Assembly: GCF_012563545.1 (NCBI RefSeq)
Contig: NZ_CP050804.1
Location: forward strand, 868,001-932,000
DNA from: Arcanobacterium buesumense
GTDB taxonomy: Bacteria > Actinomycetota > Actinomycetes > Actinomycetales > Actinomycetaceae
Reading direction: 5' to 3'
DNA: 64,000 bases
Of the stretch, positions 9,598-19,260 are shown one piece after another. The notes below the pieces were generated by a model, which saw only the letters and a program-made list of their open reading frames with translations, did no database searches and had not been told where the DNA came from. Position 1 is the stretch's first letter. Every line of letters starts with the position of its first letter. The position numbers and the translations under genes were made by a program.

Positions 9598-10980
9598 TCA
9601 CACGTTGGCGGGCTGGATTCGGTTTGTTAATGCCATGGCACCAATAAGAATTATTAGCATGATTAAGATCGGGATTCCGTAAGCAAATGCTCCCAGTCCA
9701 TGAGATATCGCGTAGGCGATACCTGCAATGCCAATGAGGAAAGCTGCTCCCAAGGTATCTGCAATTTGTAATGCGGCAGAAACTTCACCGTGACGTTGGA
9801 GTGGAGTGAGTGCAAGAGCATGGACAGTTAAAGCAGGGTAGAGGTAGCCCAATCCAAAACCAGCAATAAACCATCCGATGAGTACTACGATTCCAGTCAC
9901 TGAAGGCAATACTGCAGGGAAAACAATGAGAGTGCCAGTCAGCTGCATAGCGATGCCGATGTACGGGATACGTGCGCGACGTTTTTCTGAGGTAATTCTG
10001 CCTTGAAGTTGGGAAGCCAGTGCCCAAGAGATAGCAGACATCGTCAGAACGAAACCAGCACGGGTGGCGGACCAGCCGTGAAGCTCTTTCAAAATAAGTG
10101 GCAAATATATTTCTACTGCCATCAGGCAACCATTTGCTGTCCCGCGTAAAAGAACAGTTGAGGGTACGCCTCGTCGAGCTTTAAATGTTCCCTCAGGTAA
10201 AAGTAAAGGAGCAAAGGCGATCACGAGAATCATGCCGATAACTAAGAGCGCAAGAGTTTTTAGATCCGGATGACCATTGTTAGATGAAGCAACGAGCAGT
10301 GCTCCGATGCCGATGCTTGCTCCGCTTGCAAGGTAGAAGGTATTTAACGCACGCAACGGTTGGCGATTGTCATGTGCTGGTAAGGCTTTGAACTGTGACC
10401 AGGCCAAGGGAACAGTAAGGAGGAAAATTATTGGTGTGAACCCAAAAACCCAGCGCCATGACAAGTATTCAACCAATACACCGGCGAGGAATGGGCCAAC
10501 AAGCGAAGGAATTACCCACGCAGTTGCGAAGGCTGCAAAATAACGAGGTTGGCGTTCTTTAGCTATAAAGTTGCCTACTAAAACGTATAGCGGTACAACA
10601 AGGAGGCCAGAACCAAGGCCCTGCAAGGCGCGACCGATGACGATGGTTTCAATATTTGGTGCGAGAGCAGCGATCGTTAGCCCCACCATTGCGAGTGCAG
10701 CTCCGGTGAAAAATGAAGGTTTGGGACCGCGCGCATCTACCCACGGGCCAGATAGGGCAGTAGTCATCAGCTGCGCAGCGAAAACAATACCGGCTGCCAA
10801 GGCGTATAAATGCTTGCCGCCAAGAATCTCTACGATATATGGCATTGCCGTTGTTGCTGCCATAGTCTGAAAGGCAGCAAGCGAAATGAAGACAATAGCC
10901 AGAATGAGGATCCAGCGCTCAAGATTACGTGAAACGCGAACTTCGGAAGTATTGGTTGATGCACTCGTCATAGAAATCAT
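9598..10980 (-). CDS. MFS transporter, probable 14-helix drug exporter
   Basis: A 460-residue major facilitator. I count about 14 hydrophobic helices, for example residues 24-52 (TM1), the GRALQGLGSGLLVVPLY helix (TM4, an antiporter-type motif) and a final helix just before the C-terminus. Motif A is recognisable as SGPWVDARGPK after TM2. Fourteen helices fit the DHA2 branch of proton-driven drug efflux; the substrate is unknown. Two starts are possible: ATG at 10980 with AAGG about ten bases upstream, or ATG at 10971. It is divergent from aspS with 221 bases between them, and ends 151 bases before deaD on the same strand. No regulator gene lies beside it. Confidence 0.87.
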   Translation of the reverse strand: MISMTSASTNTSEVRVSRNLERWILILAIVFISLAAFQTMAATTAMPYIVEILGGKHLYALAAGIVFAAQLMTTALSGPWVDARGPKPSFFTGAALAMVGLTIAALAPNIETIVIGRALQGLGSGLLVVPLYVLVGNFIAKERQPRYFAAFATAWVIPSLVGPFLAGVLVEYLSWRWVFGFTPIIFLLTVPLAWSQFKALPAHDNRQPLRALNTFYLASGASIGIGALLVASSNNGHPDLKTLALLVIGMILVIAFAPLLLPEGTFKARRGVPSTVLLRGTANGCLMAVEIYLPLILKELHGWSATRAGFVLTMSAISWALASQLQGRITSEKRRARIPYIGIAMQLTGTLIVFPAVLPSVTGIVVLIGWFIAGFGLGYLYPALTVHALALTPLQRHGEVSAALQIADTLGAAFLIGIAGIAYAISHGLGAFAYGIPILIMLIILIGAMALTNRIQPANV

Positions 10981-11082
10981 CTTTACATACCTTGGGGAGA
11001 TTTAGGGAGACCAGTGCCGATAGGAAACGTGATTTATGCCAACAATGGCAGGATGAAATCGTGATGTATACCCCGTCGGCTA

Positions 11083-11149
11083 TCCCCGTGCGTATGTAGC
11101 GGGGAGGCGTAGACTGAGAGATGTGTACGTCACCCGTCTCGTGGCGTAC
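11083..11149 (+). promoter_or_regulatory. Structured leader upstream of aspS
   Basis: Two stem-loops precede aspS. TCCCCG (11083-11088) pairs with CGGGGA (11100-11105), and a 9-bp stem with one G-U pair joins 11125-11133 to 11141-11149. TAGACT at 11110-11115 is a possible -10 element, which would put the second hairpin near the mRNA 5' end. It lacks T-box features. Confidence 0.35.
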
Positions 11150-11201
11150 TGTAGTCCGCTCGTCTCGCGGATGAACATCGCAAGAGAGAAATGAGGATTG
11201 C

Positions 11202-13025
11202 GTGTTACGCACTCGTATGGCAGGATCCCTGCGCAAAGAAGATATTGGTTCCATCGTCACTTTGACTGGTTGGGTAGATCGTCGCCGTGATCACGGTGGT
11301 ATTGCTTTCATTGATTTACGTGATGCTTCTGGAATCGCTCAAGTAACAATTCGTGCTGAAGTAGCGCATGAGCTACGCTCTGAATATGTTGTCAAAGTAA
11401 CTGGCACTGTTATTGAACGTCCGGAAGGAAATGCGAATACGGCAATCCCGACCGGTGAGATTGAAGTTGAAGCAACTGAGGTTGAAGTTCTTAATCCGTC
11501 TGCTCCACTTCCGTTCCAAGTTTCTGATGCAGCTGAAGATGCTGGCTCGGTAAACGAGGAAACTCGGTTAAAGTACCGTTATCTAGATTTGCGGCGTTCC
11601 TATGAGCAACATGCAATTCGCTTGCGTGCTAAGGTTTCACAGGCTGCCCGTCGAGTGCTTGATGGTCATGACTTTGTGGAAATTGAAACGCCAACACTGA
11701 TTCGTTCGACGCCGGAAGGCGCACGTGATTTTATTGTGCCAGCTCGCTTGGCTCCAGGATCGTGGTATGCGTTGCCTCAGTCTCCTCAGCTATTTAAGCA
11801 ATTATTGATGGTCGCTGGTATGGAGCGTTACTATCAGATTGCACGTTGCTACCGTGATGAAGATTTCCGCGCGGATCGGCAACCTGAGTTCACTCAGCTT
11901 GATGTGGAAATGAGCTTTGTGGAACAAGAAGACGTGATGGCTGTTGCGGAAGACGTATTGCGTGAGATCTGGGGTTTAATCGGTTACAAACTTAATACGC
12001 CAATCCCACATATGACGTACAAAGATGCCATGGAAAACTATGGTTCGGATAAGCCTGATCTGCGTTTTGAGCAAAAGCTGGTTGATCTAACCGAGTATTT
12101 CAAAGACACTCCGTTCCGTGTGTTCCAAAACGAATACGTTGGTGCTGTTGTCATGCCTGGTGGTGCTTCACAGCCACGCCGTACATTTGATAAGTGGCAA
12201 GAATGGGCCAGGGCACGAGGCGCTAAGGGGCTAGCTTACGTCACCATAGCTGAAGACGGAACAATCGGTGGTCCTGTTGCGAAGAATATTTCAGATGCCG
12301 AGCGCGAAGGCCTGATGGCTATCACCGGAGCTAACAAGGGCGATTGTATTTTCTTTGCTGCGGGTGAACCAGGTGCATCGCGTGAGCTTCTCGGGGCAGC
12401 ACGCTTGGAGATTGGTAAGCGTTGTGGCTTGATCAATGAAGATGACTGGGCGTTCGTGTGGGTTGTTGATGCTCCACTCTTTAAGAGCACAAAGGCAGCC
12501 GAAGCTGAAGGAGATGTTGCAGTTGCTGATGGTGCATGGACTGCGGTGCACCACGCATTTACATCGCCAAAGCCAGAGTGTCTCGATAAGTTTGATCAAG
12601 ATCCTGGCAATGCGCTAGCTTATGCTTACGATATCGTCTGTAACGGTAACGAAATTGGTGGCGGCTCTATTCGTATTCACCGTCGTGACGTACAAGAACG
12701 CGTTTTCAAAGTCATGGGGTTGAATGCTGAGCAGGCTCAAGAGAAGTTTGGTTTCCTATTAGATGCGTTCAAGTTCGGAGCACCGCCGCATGGTGGAATT
12801 GCTTTTGGCTGGGACCGTATCGTTGCCTTGCTAACGAAAGCACCATCGATCCGTGACGTTATTGCATTCCCGAAGATTGGCAATGGTTGGGACCCGATGA
12901 CTGACGCTCCAGCGCCTATTACGCCACAACAGCGTAAAGAGGCTGGCGTGGATGCTAAGCCAAAGAAGAAGGAAGAAGTAAACACGCCCAACGATGGTCG
13001 CGTAGAAAAGGCCGAAACAAAGTAG
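11202..13025 (+). CDS. aspS: Aspartate--tRNA ligase
   Basis: A 607-residue class II synthetase. The N-terminal OB-fold reads [17 protein letters not shown]. Class II motif 2 is [15 protein letters not shown], and motif 3 is [12 protein letters not shown] near the C-terminus. A GAD insertion domain between motifs marks the bacterial-type enzyme. Whether it also mis-charges tRNA-Asn (non-discriminating form) cannot be told here, because gatCAB is not in the window. The start is GTG at 11202 with GAGGA just upstream, giving [11 protein letters not shown] as in relatives. A Lys/Glu-rich tail (about residues 585-607) is not conserved. The gene ends 16 bases before a strong terminator hairpin. Confidence 0.96.
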   Translation: MLRTRMAGSLRKEDIGSIVTLTGWVDRRRDHGGIAFIDLRDASGIAQVTIRAEVAHELRSEYVVKVTGTVIERPEGNANTAIPTGEIEVEATEVEVLNPSAPLPFQVSDAAEDAGSVNEETRLKYRYLDLRRSYEQHAIRLRAKVSQAARRVLDGHDFVEIETPTLIRSTPEGARDFIVPARLAPGSWYALPQSPQLFKQLLMVAGMERYYQIARCYRDEDFRADRQPEFTQLDVEMSFVEQEDVMAVAEDVLREIWGLIGYKLNTPIPHMTYKDAMENYGSDKPDLRFEQKLVDLTEYFKDTPFRVFQNEYVGAVVMPGGASQPRRTFDKWQEWARARGAKGLAYVTIAEDGTIGGPVAKNISDAEREGLMAITGANKGDCIFFAAGEPGASRELLGAARLEIGKRCGLINEDDWAFVWVVDAPLFKSTKAAEAEGDVAVADGAWTAVHHAFTSPKPECLDKFDQDPGNALAYAYDIVCNGNEIGGGSIRIHRRDVQERVFKVMGLNAEQAQEKFGFLLDAFKFGAPPHGGIAFGWDRIVALLTKAPSIRDVIAFPKIGNGWDPMTDAPAPITPQQRKEAGVDAKPKKKEEVNTPNDGRVEKAETK

Positions 13026-13041
13026 TAACATTTTCAATTAC

Positions 13042-13078
13042 TGGTGTTTGGCGCGCGTCACCTGCGCGCCAAACACCA
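13042..13078 (+). terminator. Terminator after aspS
   Basis: A perfect 15-bp stem (13042-13056 with 13064-13078) with a 7-base loop and very GC-rich core follows the aspS stop by 16 bases. There is no clear T-run, so termination may be incomplete and read into the transpeptidase gene. Confidence 0.7.
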
Positions 13079-13105
13079 TAGTAAACGATTATGTTGAGGA
13101 CAAAG

Positions 13106-14530
13106 ATGACGAAAAAACGGTTAGCGATTTTTGGATCTATCGGCGTGTTGGGTGTGTTTATTATTGCAACACTCACATTCGTTGGGTATTTCGCGATCTC
13201 CGGTAGGGCACTGCCTCACACCCACGTTGGTGAACTCAATGTTGGCGGAATGAGTAAAGCAGAGATAGAAGCGAAGCTGAAGTCTAATGCAACAACAATA
13301 ACAGCCGACATTAGTGGAGACGGAGTCAATCAAGTAACCGCTAACCTTGCTTCAATGGGAGCCGAAATTAATACCTCTAAAACAGCTCAACAGGCTGTTG
13401 ACGAGCGTCGTTCTGCGTTCGGCTATCTTTCGTCAATCTTTTCTTCGTCGAGAATCGATCCCGTTCTTACCTTCGCTGATGAGAGTACGCTGGCTGATTT
13501 CGCGTACTCGTTAACGGAAGGTCAGAATTCTCAAGCAATCCCAACGGAACCGAAAATTGAAGCCCAGGATGGCGTTTTTTCGGTAATTCCTGGCACCGAT
13601 GGTCATGGAGTTTCTGTTGATGAAATTAAACGAGTAGCAAAAGCTCTTGCAACGGCGCAAAAAAGTTTGCCTATCACGGTCACAACAACCGAGCTAAAAG
13701 CTTTGGCATCTACTGAGCAGTTAGAAAAAGTTGCAGATCGTGCAAATCAACTAATCGATGACGAAGTATCCATCACAGTAGGTGATGATGTTATCACCGC
13801 TGATGCGCCCACAAAAGCTTCATGGGTTACTTTCGATGACGATGATTTGCAACTCAATAAAGAGACTGTGACTGCTTGGGTCACTGAAAATACGAAGGAA
13901 GCTGAAGGCGAAGAAGTAGTCGGAGTCCGGTATAAGAACTCAGCAGGTGACGTCATTCGTGTTGCCACTGAGCCGGTTGGGAAGCGGACAGTCAGTAATC
14001 TTGATGATGTTGTTTCAATAATTATTGATGGGATGAATGCGCAAACGCCCGTTTCTGCATCAATTACTATCACCGAAGGTGAAAAGCAGTGGGAAGACCG
14101 TCTAATTGCACCGGGCGCTGAGGAGCTTGCCTATCCTGCAGCCGAGGGTGAAAAGTGGATTGATGTTAACCTTTCAAACTTTACCGTCGTAGGATATGAG
14201 GGCGCTAAAGCTGTTGTCGGGCCAATTTTGCTCGTTCCTGGAGCTACTGATACACCGACGGTTACTGGAACATTCAAAGTGTGGCACAAGATGGAAAAGC
14301 AAACTATGCGGGGAACTAATCTTGATGGTACGCCATACGAGACCAAAGACGTTCCATGGATTATGTATTTCCACGGTGACTACGCCATACACGGAGCGCC
14401 TTGGTTCAAGACATTTGGCTATCACGCTGGAGCCTATGGCTCACACGGCTGTGTTAATATCGCTGTTGATGACGCTCACACGTTGTATGACTGGGCCCCA
14501 ATGGGAACAGTTGTGGTATCACACTACTAA
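13106..14530 (+). CDS. L,D-transpeptidase with peptidoglycan-binding repeats
   Basis: A 474-residue membrane-anchored enzyme. One signal-anchor helix (residues 7-31) is followed by a peptidoglycan-binding PG_binding_4-like domain, seen in the segment VGELNVGGMSKAEIEAKL. A second related segment lies around residues 155-270. The C-terminal YkuD domain carries the catalytic motif SHGCVN with Cys449 and an upstream HGAPW histidine. Family members form 3-3 crosslinks in peptidoglycan outside the membrane, giving beta-lactam tolerance in actinobacteria. I prefer the ATG at 13106, preceded by GAGGA at six bases, over the ATG at 13091, which has no ribosome-binding site. It is probably monocistronic. 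Confidence 0.9.
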   Translation: MTKKRLAIFGSIGVLGVFIIATLTFVGYFAISGRALPHTHVGELNVGGMSKAEIEAKLKSNATTITADISGDGVNQVTANLASMGAEINTSKTAQQAVDERRSAFGYLSSIFSSSRIDPVLTFADESTLADFAYSLTEGQNSQAIPTEPKIEAQDGVFSVIPGTDGHGVSVDEIKRVAKALATAQKSLPITVTTTELKALASTEQLEKVADRANQLIDDEVSITVGDDVITADAPTKASWVTFDDDDLQLNKETVTAWVTENTKEAEGEEVVGVRYKNSAGDVIRVATEPVGKRTVSNLDDVVSIIIDGMNAQTPVSASITITEGEKQWEDRLIAPGAEELAYPAAEGEKWIDVNLSNFTVVGYEGAKAVVGPILLVPGATDTPTVTGTFKVWHKMEKQTMRGTNLDGTPYETKDVPWIMYFHGDYAIHGAPWFKTFGYHAGAYGSHGCVNIAVDDAHTLYDWAPMGTVVVSHY

Positions 14531-14559
14531 AATAGGCAGATGGATTAGGCTTCATCTTC

Positions 14560-15300
14560 ATGTTCTGTAGTCCGTTTTGGACGCTCAGCGTAGTTAACGA
14601 ATGGCGTGACATCACCCCGGTGTATCATGTAGAAGATAGTAATGTTGGTGTTATTTTAGGGCTAAAGGATAATGTACTAACGCTTACTATTGCTGGTGAT
14701 ATCGAACCTGCGATAAAACATATTAGTTATATTCAGCGGACATTTGCTCGCCCATCATTAACGCTAATGACTCAACAAATCGCAGACGCATTACCCACTG
14801 ATATCAAAGAATATCTAGGTCCTTCATTTGGCTGGGCATGGGATTTTTATTATGTTAATAAACCTTTAAACCCAGTTCACAGTTCCCACGATGTGGTTGA
14901 GGTAGCCCTAGGAAGTTCCAGAATAGCATCCTATCGGGACGAGATTTTTCAGGTCTTGGAAATGTCAAATCCCATTTCCGATGCTCTAGATTTCTTCGAC
15001 TCGCTTTCGTGGTTTACTATTTTTTCCGATGACCGAATCGTAGCTGTTTTAGGATATGAAGAGCGTGAAGGGTGTGCTTATCTTCACGGATTAGGTACCC
15101 ATCCGGACTATCGTCAGCACGGATATGGCGGAGCTGTGATGGTGGGCGCGGTTAACCAGCTCCTTAAGCGTAATACAAGTGTTCAGTTTGGTATGTGGGC
15201 ATGGAATAATAATGCACGACGTCTTTATCGAAGGCTAGGCATCACTCACGGGGGTGCTCTCATCCATGCCCAACGGCAAGCTTTCAAAGAACTTGGTTAG
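14560..15300 (+). CDS. GNAT-family N-acetyltransferase
   Basis: A 246-residue acetyltransferase-like protein. The C-terminal half (about residues 150-235) holds the acetyl-CoA-binding motif A, GTHPDYRQHGYGGAVM, with its Q/RxxGxG/A loop. It is followed by the typical WAWNNNARRLYRRLG motif B segment. The N-terminal 140 residues are poorly conserved and may be a degenerate second GNAT lobe. The acceptor is unknown. The ATG at 14560 has no good ribosome-binding site, so the true start may lie further in. Its stop TAG (15298-15300) overlaps the stop of the convergent MMPL gene. Confidence 0.78.
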   Translation: MFCSPFWTLSVVNEWRDITPVYHVEDSNVGVILGLKDNVLTLTIAGDIEPAIKHISYIQRTFARPSLTLMTQQIADALPTDIKEYLGPSFGWAWDFYYVNKPLNPVHSSHDVVEVALGSSRIASYRDEIFQVLEMSNPISDALDFFDSLSWFTIFSDDRIVAVLGYEEREGCAYLHGLGTHPDYRQHGYGGAVMVGAVNQLLKRNTSVQFGMWAWNNNARRLYRRLGITHGGALIHAQRQAFKELG

Positions 15301-17726
15301 TGACGTATCCCGAATCGGTTATAGAGTTTGCGTAGTGGAGCAGGCGACCACCAATTCCACTTTCCTAAGATAGTCATGGTTGCCGGAACTAGTAAGAGCC
15401 TGACAAATGTAGCATCAACGATCACAATCAGCGCCAGTACAACACCAATCTGTTTTACTGCTATGAGATCTCCGAATACAAAGCCGATAAATACCGCAAT
15501 AATAATGGCGGCGGCTGAAGTAATTATTCGCCCAGATCTTTGTAGTCCATGTTCTACAGCAAGATCGTTAGGCTCACCGGCGTCCCAGTACTCTTTTATC
15601 CGAGCCAATAAAAATACTTCGTAGTCCATAGCAAGCCCAAAACCGAATGCAACAGCGGAAGCTACAACGAAAGTTTCAAGGCCTTGTGTTTGCGGCAGAC
15701 CAAACCAGCCATGTTGGAAAATGAAAGCGCCTCCGCCAAGACCAGCCAGCAAGGACAAGCTGTTAATGAATAGCGCAGTAAATGGAGCTATGACTGAGCC
15801 TGTCATAAAGAACAGCAAAATAATCACTGCCAACGCGACTATTCCTAGCGCCAACGGAGCATCGACCCTATTTGAAGAGTTGAAGTCCATCTGTAACGCT
15901 GCTGCGCCTCCAACATAGTACGGATAATCGAGCTGGAGCTCTCGTATTTCTTTGACAACGTTAGTGACCTTCGGTCCTACTGGATCGGCGGAATCGACGT
16001 CGAACCCGATAAGTATGCCATCGTTTATTTCGATTGGGGTTCGAACATTGGTCACATCGGGGAATGACTCAATCCATTCTGTCAGGGCAGAGGCATTGCG
16101 TTCATCAGTTTTTGCAAAGACGGTGCCTTCCGGTGTTGAGAATGCAGGGAATTCTTGCTCAACAACCTCGAACACCTCTTTTTCGCGAGAGTCGCTTGGC
16201 AAGTATTCGATGAAATTCGAGCGCAATGTCATCGTAAATACTGGTGCTGCGATAATTGCAAGGAGCGCGAACACCGAGACCATGACAGGCCATGGTCGGC
16301 GGTGTACCCATCGGGCCAAGGAAGAAAAAGCGCCGCTATCAGAAGTGGCGTCACCAAAGTGGGTAAAGAGAGTCCGTAAAATCGGTAGCTTTGATAATTT
16401 CGTAGGACCAACGATCTTGGTACCGGCTAGTACTATAAGTGCTGGGACAAGGGTAATTGCGCTGGCTACAGCCAAAATAGTAACGATAACCCCGCCTACT
16501 GCAATCATTCGTAGCATAGGGGCATTCATAACTAATAAACCACTAATCGCGAAGGCGATTGTTAGTGCAGAAAACGCGACAGTTCGTCCAGCTGTTTCGA
16601 TGGTGGTTTGAACGGCGCCAACGATCTTATCTCCAAGGTTCGGAGATGAAAGATCAGTAATTCGATGTCCGATTTCTTCACGATAGCGAGAGACGATCAG
16701 TAAGCCATAATCAATTGATAATGCGAGTCCGATGAGGGTGACGATATTGAGTATGAAATTGTCTACGTTCGTGAGGAATGTGATGGTCCAAACCGCGCCC
16801 AGTCCGATGGCTATCGAAACCACTGCAGAACCTAGTGGCAAACCTGCTGCAATGATTCCACCAAATACGATGACCAGTAAAATAAGGGCTATCGGCAGTC
16901 CAACAATTTCACCAGTAATAAGGTCTTTTTCTGTCTGCTCTAAAATAGCATTTTTTGCTAGGGTAGTGGATAGGGCTCCAGCTTTGATATTGGAGTTATG
17001 GACTGATAATTTATCGCTGAATGTGGTAACAGCGTTGTTTATTTCCGCTACTGTATCGGAGTAGTGACCGGGCTCGAGAGTAATAGCGATGACGAAGTTC
17101 TGTGCTGAGGTAAATGACAGCGCGGGATTTTCAATACCTTTTGTTTGCTCGCTAGCAATATCGCGAGCTTGCTGGACGATAGTGCTTTTAACAGTTTCAG
17201 TGGTTTGCGCAATAATAGCTTGTCGGGTGCTTTCTTCGGCTACGGGACCGCCAAGAGCTCGAGCGTTTGCAAGAACGTCGGCAGAGCTTTGGAGAGCTTG
17301 CTCAATAGCAGCGTCAATAGTTGGTTGGTTATCAACTAATGCTTGGTTAACGGCGTCATCGATATTTTTTGTTATTTGTTCCCGGAATTGGGTATCGACG
17401 CTGATCGGATCATTGATCTGTGCTACGTGGGGTAAATGTTCGATATTTCCACGAAATTGCGTTAACTCGTCCAGAGCGGCTTCAGGGGAAATGTTTTCTA
17501 CAAGAACAACGATGGTTTCGCCCTGACCGCCTGCTCCAGCAACTTCAAGAACTTTATCTGATTCCGATCCGGGAATCATAGATTCCGACGAATACATACG
17601 ATCAAATAAGTTACCGTAGCCAAAACCGGAAAAAGCTCCAGCTGCACTGATAATAGCAATAAGAAGCCAGATGACAACAACAGTCTTTGGCTTACTTGTT
17701 ACACGTTTACCTAACCACTCAAACAT
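15297..17726 (-). CDS. MMPL-family RND transporter
   Basis: An 809-residue exporter of the actinobacterial MMPL type. TM1 is at residues 14-34, followed by a large extracytoplasmic loop (about 40-260) and a block of five to six helices containing IGLALSIDYGLLIVSRYREE. A second loop (about 500-600) precedes a final helix block with FGFGLAMDYEVFLLARIKE. The two xxDYxxxxxxR helices are the proton-relay signature. Relatives export lipids, siderophores or drugs using the proton gradient; the cargo cannot be told here. Start ATG at 17726 lacks a Shine-Dalgarno sequence. No MmpS-like partner is adjacent. It is divergent from rarA and convergent with the GNAT gene. Confidence 0.88.
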   Translation of the reverse strand: MFEWLGKRVTSKPKTVVVIWLLIAIISAAGAFSGFGYGNLFDRMYSSESMIPGSESDKVLEVAGAGGQGETIVVLVENISPEAALDELTQFRGNIEHLPHVAQINDPISVDTQFREQITKNIDDAVNQALVDNQPTIDAAIEQALQSSADVLANARALGGPVAEESTRQAIIAQTTETVKSTIVQQARDIASEQTKGIENPALSFTSAQNFVIAITLEPGHYSDTVAEINNAVTTFSDKLSVHNSNIKAGALSTTLAKNAILEQTEKDLITGEIVGLPIALILLVIVFGGIIAAGLPLGSAVVSIAIGLGAVWTITFLTNVDNFILNIVTLIGLALSIDYGLLIVSRYREEIGHRITDLSSPNLGDKIVGAVQTTIETAGRTVAFSALTIAFAISGLLVMNAPMLRMIAVGGVIVTILAVASAITLVPALIVLAGTKIVGPTKLSKLPILRTLFTHFGDATSDSGAFSSLARWVHRRPWPVMVSVFALLAIIAAPVFTMTLRSNFIEYLPSDSREKEVFEVVEQEFPAFSTPEGTVFAKTDERNASALTEWIESFPDVTNVRTPIEINDGILIGFDVDSADPVGPKVTNVVKEIRELQLDYPYYVGGAAALQMDFNSSNRVDAPLALGIVALAVIILLFFMTGSVIAPFTALFINSLSLLAGLGGGAFIFQHGWFGLPQTQGLETFVVASAVAFGFGLAMDYEVFLLARIKEYWDAGEPNDLAVEHGLQRSGRIITSAAAIIIAVFIGFVFGDLIAVKQIGVVLALIVIVDATFVRLLLVPATMTILGKWNWWSPAPLRKLYNRFGIRH

Positions 17727-17745
17727 ATTTTAATTGTGTCATAGA

Positions 17746-17811
17746 TTACGTTACAGTGGTGAGGGCTAGGGCATTTCTGCTCAGGACGAATGTTGATACG
17801 CCGTAACGTAA
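17746..17811. repeat. Inverted repeat between mmpL and rarA
   Basis: TTACGTTAC (17746-17754) recurs as its exact complement GTAACGTAA (17803-17811), with 48 bases between the arms. They flank the divergent start region and could be paired operator half-sites. No regulator is identified. Confidence 0.35.
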
Positions 17812-17820
17812 ACTAAAGGT

Positions 17821-19149
17821 GTGGATCTTTTTGAATCGTCTGAAACAGGAAATAGTCACCAGGCGCGTGCACCATTAGCTGTTCGTATGCGGCCGACGTC
17901 GTTATCTGAAGTTGTCGGTCAAAACCACTTGCTTGGTGAAGGGCAGCCGTTACGCCGATTGATTGAGCCAGGGGCGAGAGGTACTCTGAGTTCAGTTATT
18001 CTCTGGGGGCCACCAGGGATTGGTAAAACCACTCTTGCTTATTTAGTTGCCCGTGCTGGAAAGCGGAATTTTGTGGAACTATCTGCCGTTTCAGCCGGTG
18101 TTGCACAGGTTCGTGCGGTTATTGAAGAGGCGAAGAACCTACTCCGAACTCGCGATGAGGAAACGGTATTATTCGTCGATGAGGTGCATCGTTTTTCTAA
18201 GTCGCAGCAAGATGCATTGTTGCCAGCAGTTGAAAATCGATGGGTTATTTTAGTTGCTGCAACAACAGAAAACCCTAGTTTTTCGGTTATTTCACCTCTA
18301 CTTTCTCGTTCGCTTTTACTGACGTTGCATCCATTGAATTCGGACGATATTGGCGTGTTGCTAGATCGAGCGATGAGCGATGAGCGAGGGTACGACGGAC
18401 ACGTTAAGCTTGACGGCGATGCACGTCAACATATTATTCGGCTTGCTGGCACAGATGGACGGCGTGCATTAACGATTTTAGAAGCAGCTGGCTCGGCCGG
18501 TAATCGAAAAATAACGTTACGTGATGTCGAGCAGGCGGTTGACGTCTATGCGGTGCGTTACGATAAAAATGGCGATCAACATTACGATGTTATTTCTGCG
18601 TTTATCAAATCCATTCGAGGATCGGATGCTAACGCGGCATTGCATTATCTTGCGCGCATGATAGAAGCTGGAGAAGACCCTCGTTTTATTGCTCGCCGGC
18701 TGATCATTAGTGCAGCTGAAGATGTTGGCATGGCCGATCCATCAGCGTTGCAAACTGCCACGGCAGCTGCCCAGGCTGTTGCTTTAGTGGGAATGCCTGA
18801 GGGGCGTATTATTTTAGCAGAAGCAGTTGTACATCTTGCCACTGCACCAAAATCAAATCGGGCTTATAGTGCAATAAACGCGGCACTAGCAGATGTTCGT
18901 GCTGGCAATATTGGATCTGTTCCGGTTCATTTACGTGACCAGAGTGTGACTGCTTCACAGATCGCTGCCCGGAGCATAGATAAGGACGCTACATATCGTT
19001 ACCCGCACGATGATCCAGTAGGTGTTATTGCACAACAGTATCTGCCTGATGAACTAGACGGCATCCGGTATTATGAGCCAACAAATCGTGGTTTCGAGTC
19101 TCAAATCACGTCCCGACTTGAACGGATAAACAAGATTTTAGATTCGTAA
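17821..19149 (+). CDS. rarA: Replication-associated recombination protein A (AAA+ ATPase)
   Basis: A 442-residue AAA+ ATPase of the RarA/MgsA/WRNIP1 family, which acts at stalled replication forks. Walker A GPPGIGKTT is at residues 63-71, and Walker B LFVDEVHRF contains Asp120-Glu121. Sensor 1 is AATTENPSF and the arginine-containing sensor 2 region GRRALTILEAAG follows. The C-terminal tetramerisation region carries the family signature SAAEDVGMADPSAL. The GTG at 17821 is immediately preceded by AAAGG, too close for a normal ribosome-binding site, so translation may be leaderless. It lies 54 bases upstream of the rpsD leader. Confidence 0.94.
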   Translation: MDLFESSETGNSHQARAPLAVRMRPTSLSEVVGQNHLLGEGQPLRRLIEPGARGTLSSVILWGPPGIGKTTLAYLVARAGKRNFVELSAVSAGVAQVRAVIEEAKNLLRTRDEETVLFVDEVHRFSKSQQDALLPAVENRWVILVAATTENPSFSVISPLLSRSLLLTLHPLNSDDIGVLLDRAMSDERGYDGHVKLDGDARQHIIRLAGTDGRRALTILEAAGSAGNRKITLRDVEQAVDVYAVRYDKNGDQHYDVISAFIKSIRGSDANAALHYLARMIEAGEDPRFIARRLIISAAEDVGMADPSALQTATAAAQAVALVGMPEGRIILAEAVVHLATAPKSNRAYSAINAALADVRAGNIGSVPVHLRDQSVTASQIAARSIDKDATYRYPHDDPVGVIAQQYLPDELDGIRYYEPTNRGFESQITSRLERINKILDS

Positions 19150-19192
19150 GCGTGCTATTCTAGACGGGTTGTGTTCGCATGACACCTGGGGT

Positions 19193-19234
19193 CTTAGCCG
19201 TCAATGGTGGCCCCGCTTAGCAAAACGCTAAGCG
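19193..19234 (+). promoter_or_regulatory. Candidate rpsD leader with alternative pairing
   Basis: An 8-bp hairpin joins CGCTTAGC (19214-19221) to GCTAAGCG (19227-19234) across loop AAAAC. The same right arm can instead pair with CTTAGC at 19193-19198, so two helices are mutually exclusive. GGGG at 19188-19191 can also meet CCCC at 19211-19214. This is a plausible autoregulatory S4 leader; no known motif is claimed. Confidence 0.45.
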
Positions 19235-19260
19235 CTATGTTATCGACAGGAGAAAATATT

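Noticed and set aside
10981-11201. T-box leader before aspS (also considered before alaS and hisS)
   Set aside because: No T-box consensus sequence or antiterminator element seen in any of the three leaders.
15952-16611. 219-codon plus-strand frame antisense to the MMPL gene
   Set aside because: No ribosome-binding site or domain; composition mirrors the codon pattern of the real gene on the other strand.
19204-19260. Earlier start for rpsD
   Set aside because: The added residues are encoded by the leader hairpin and are absent from S4 proteins.
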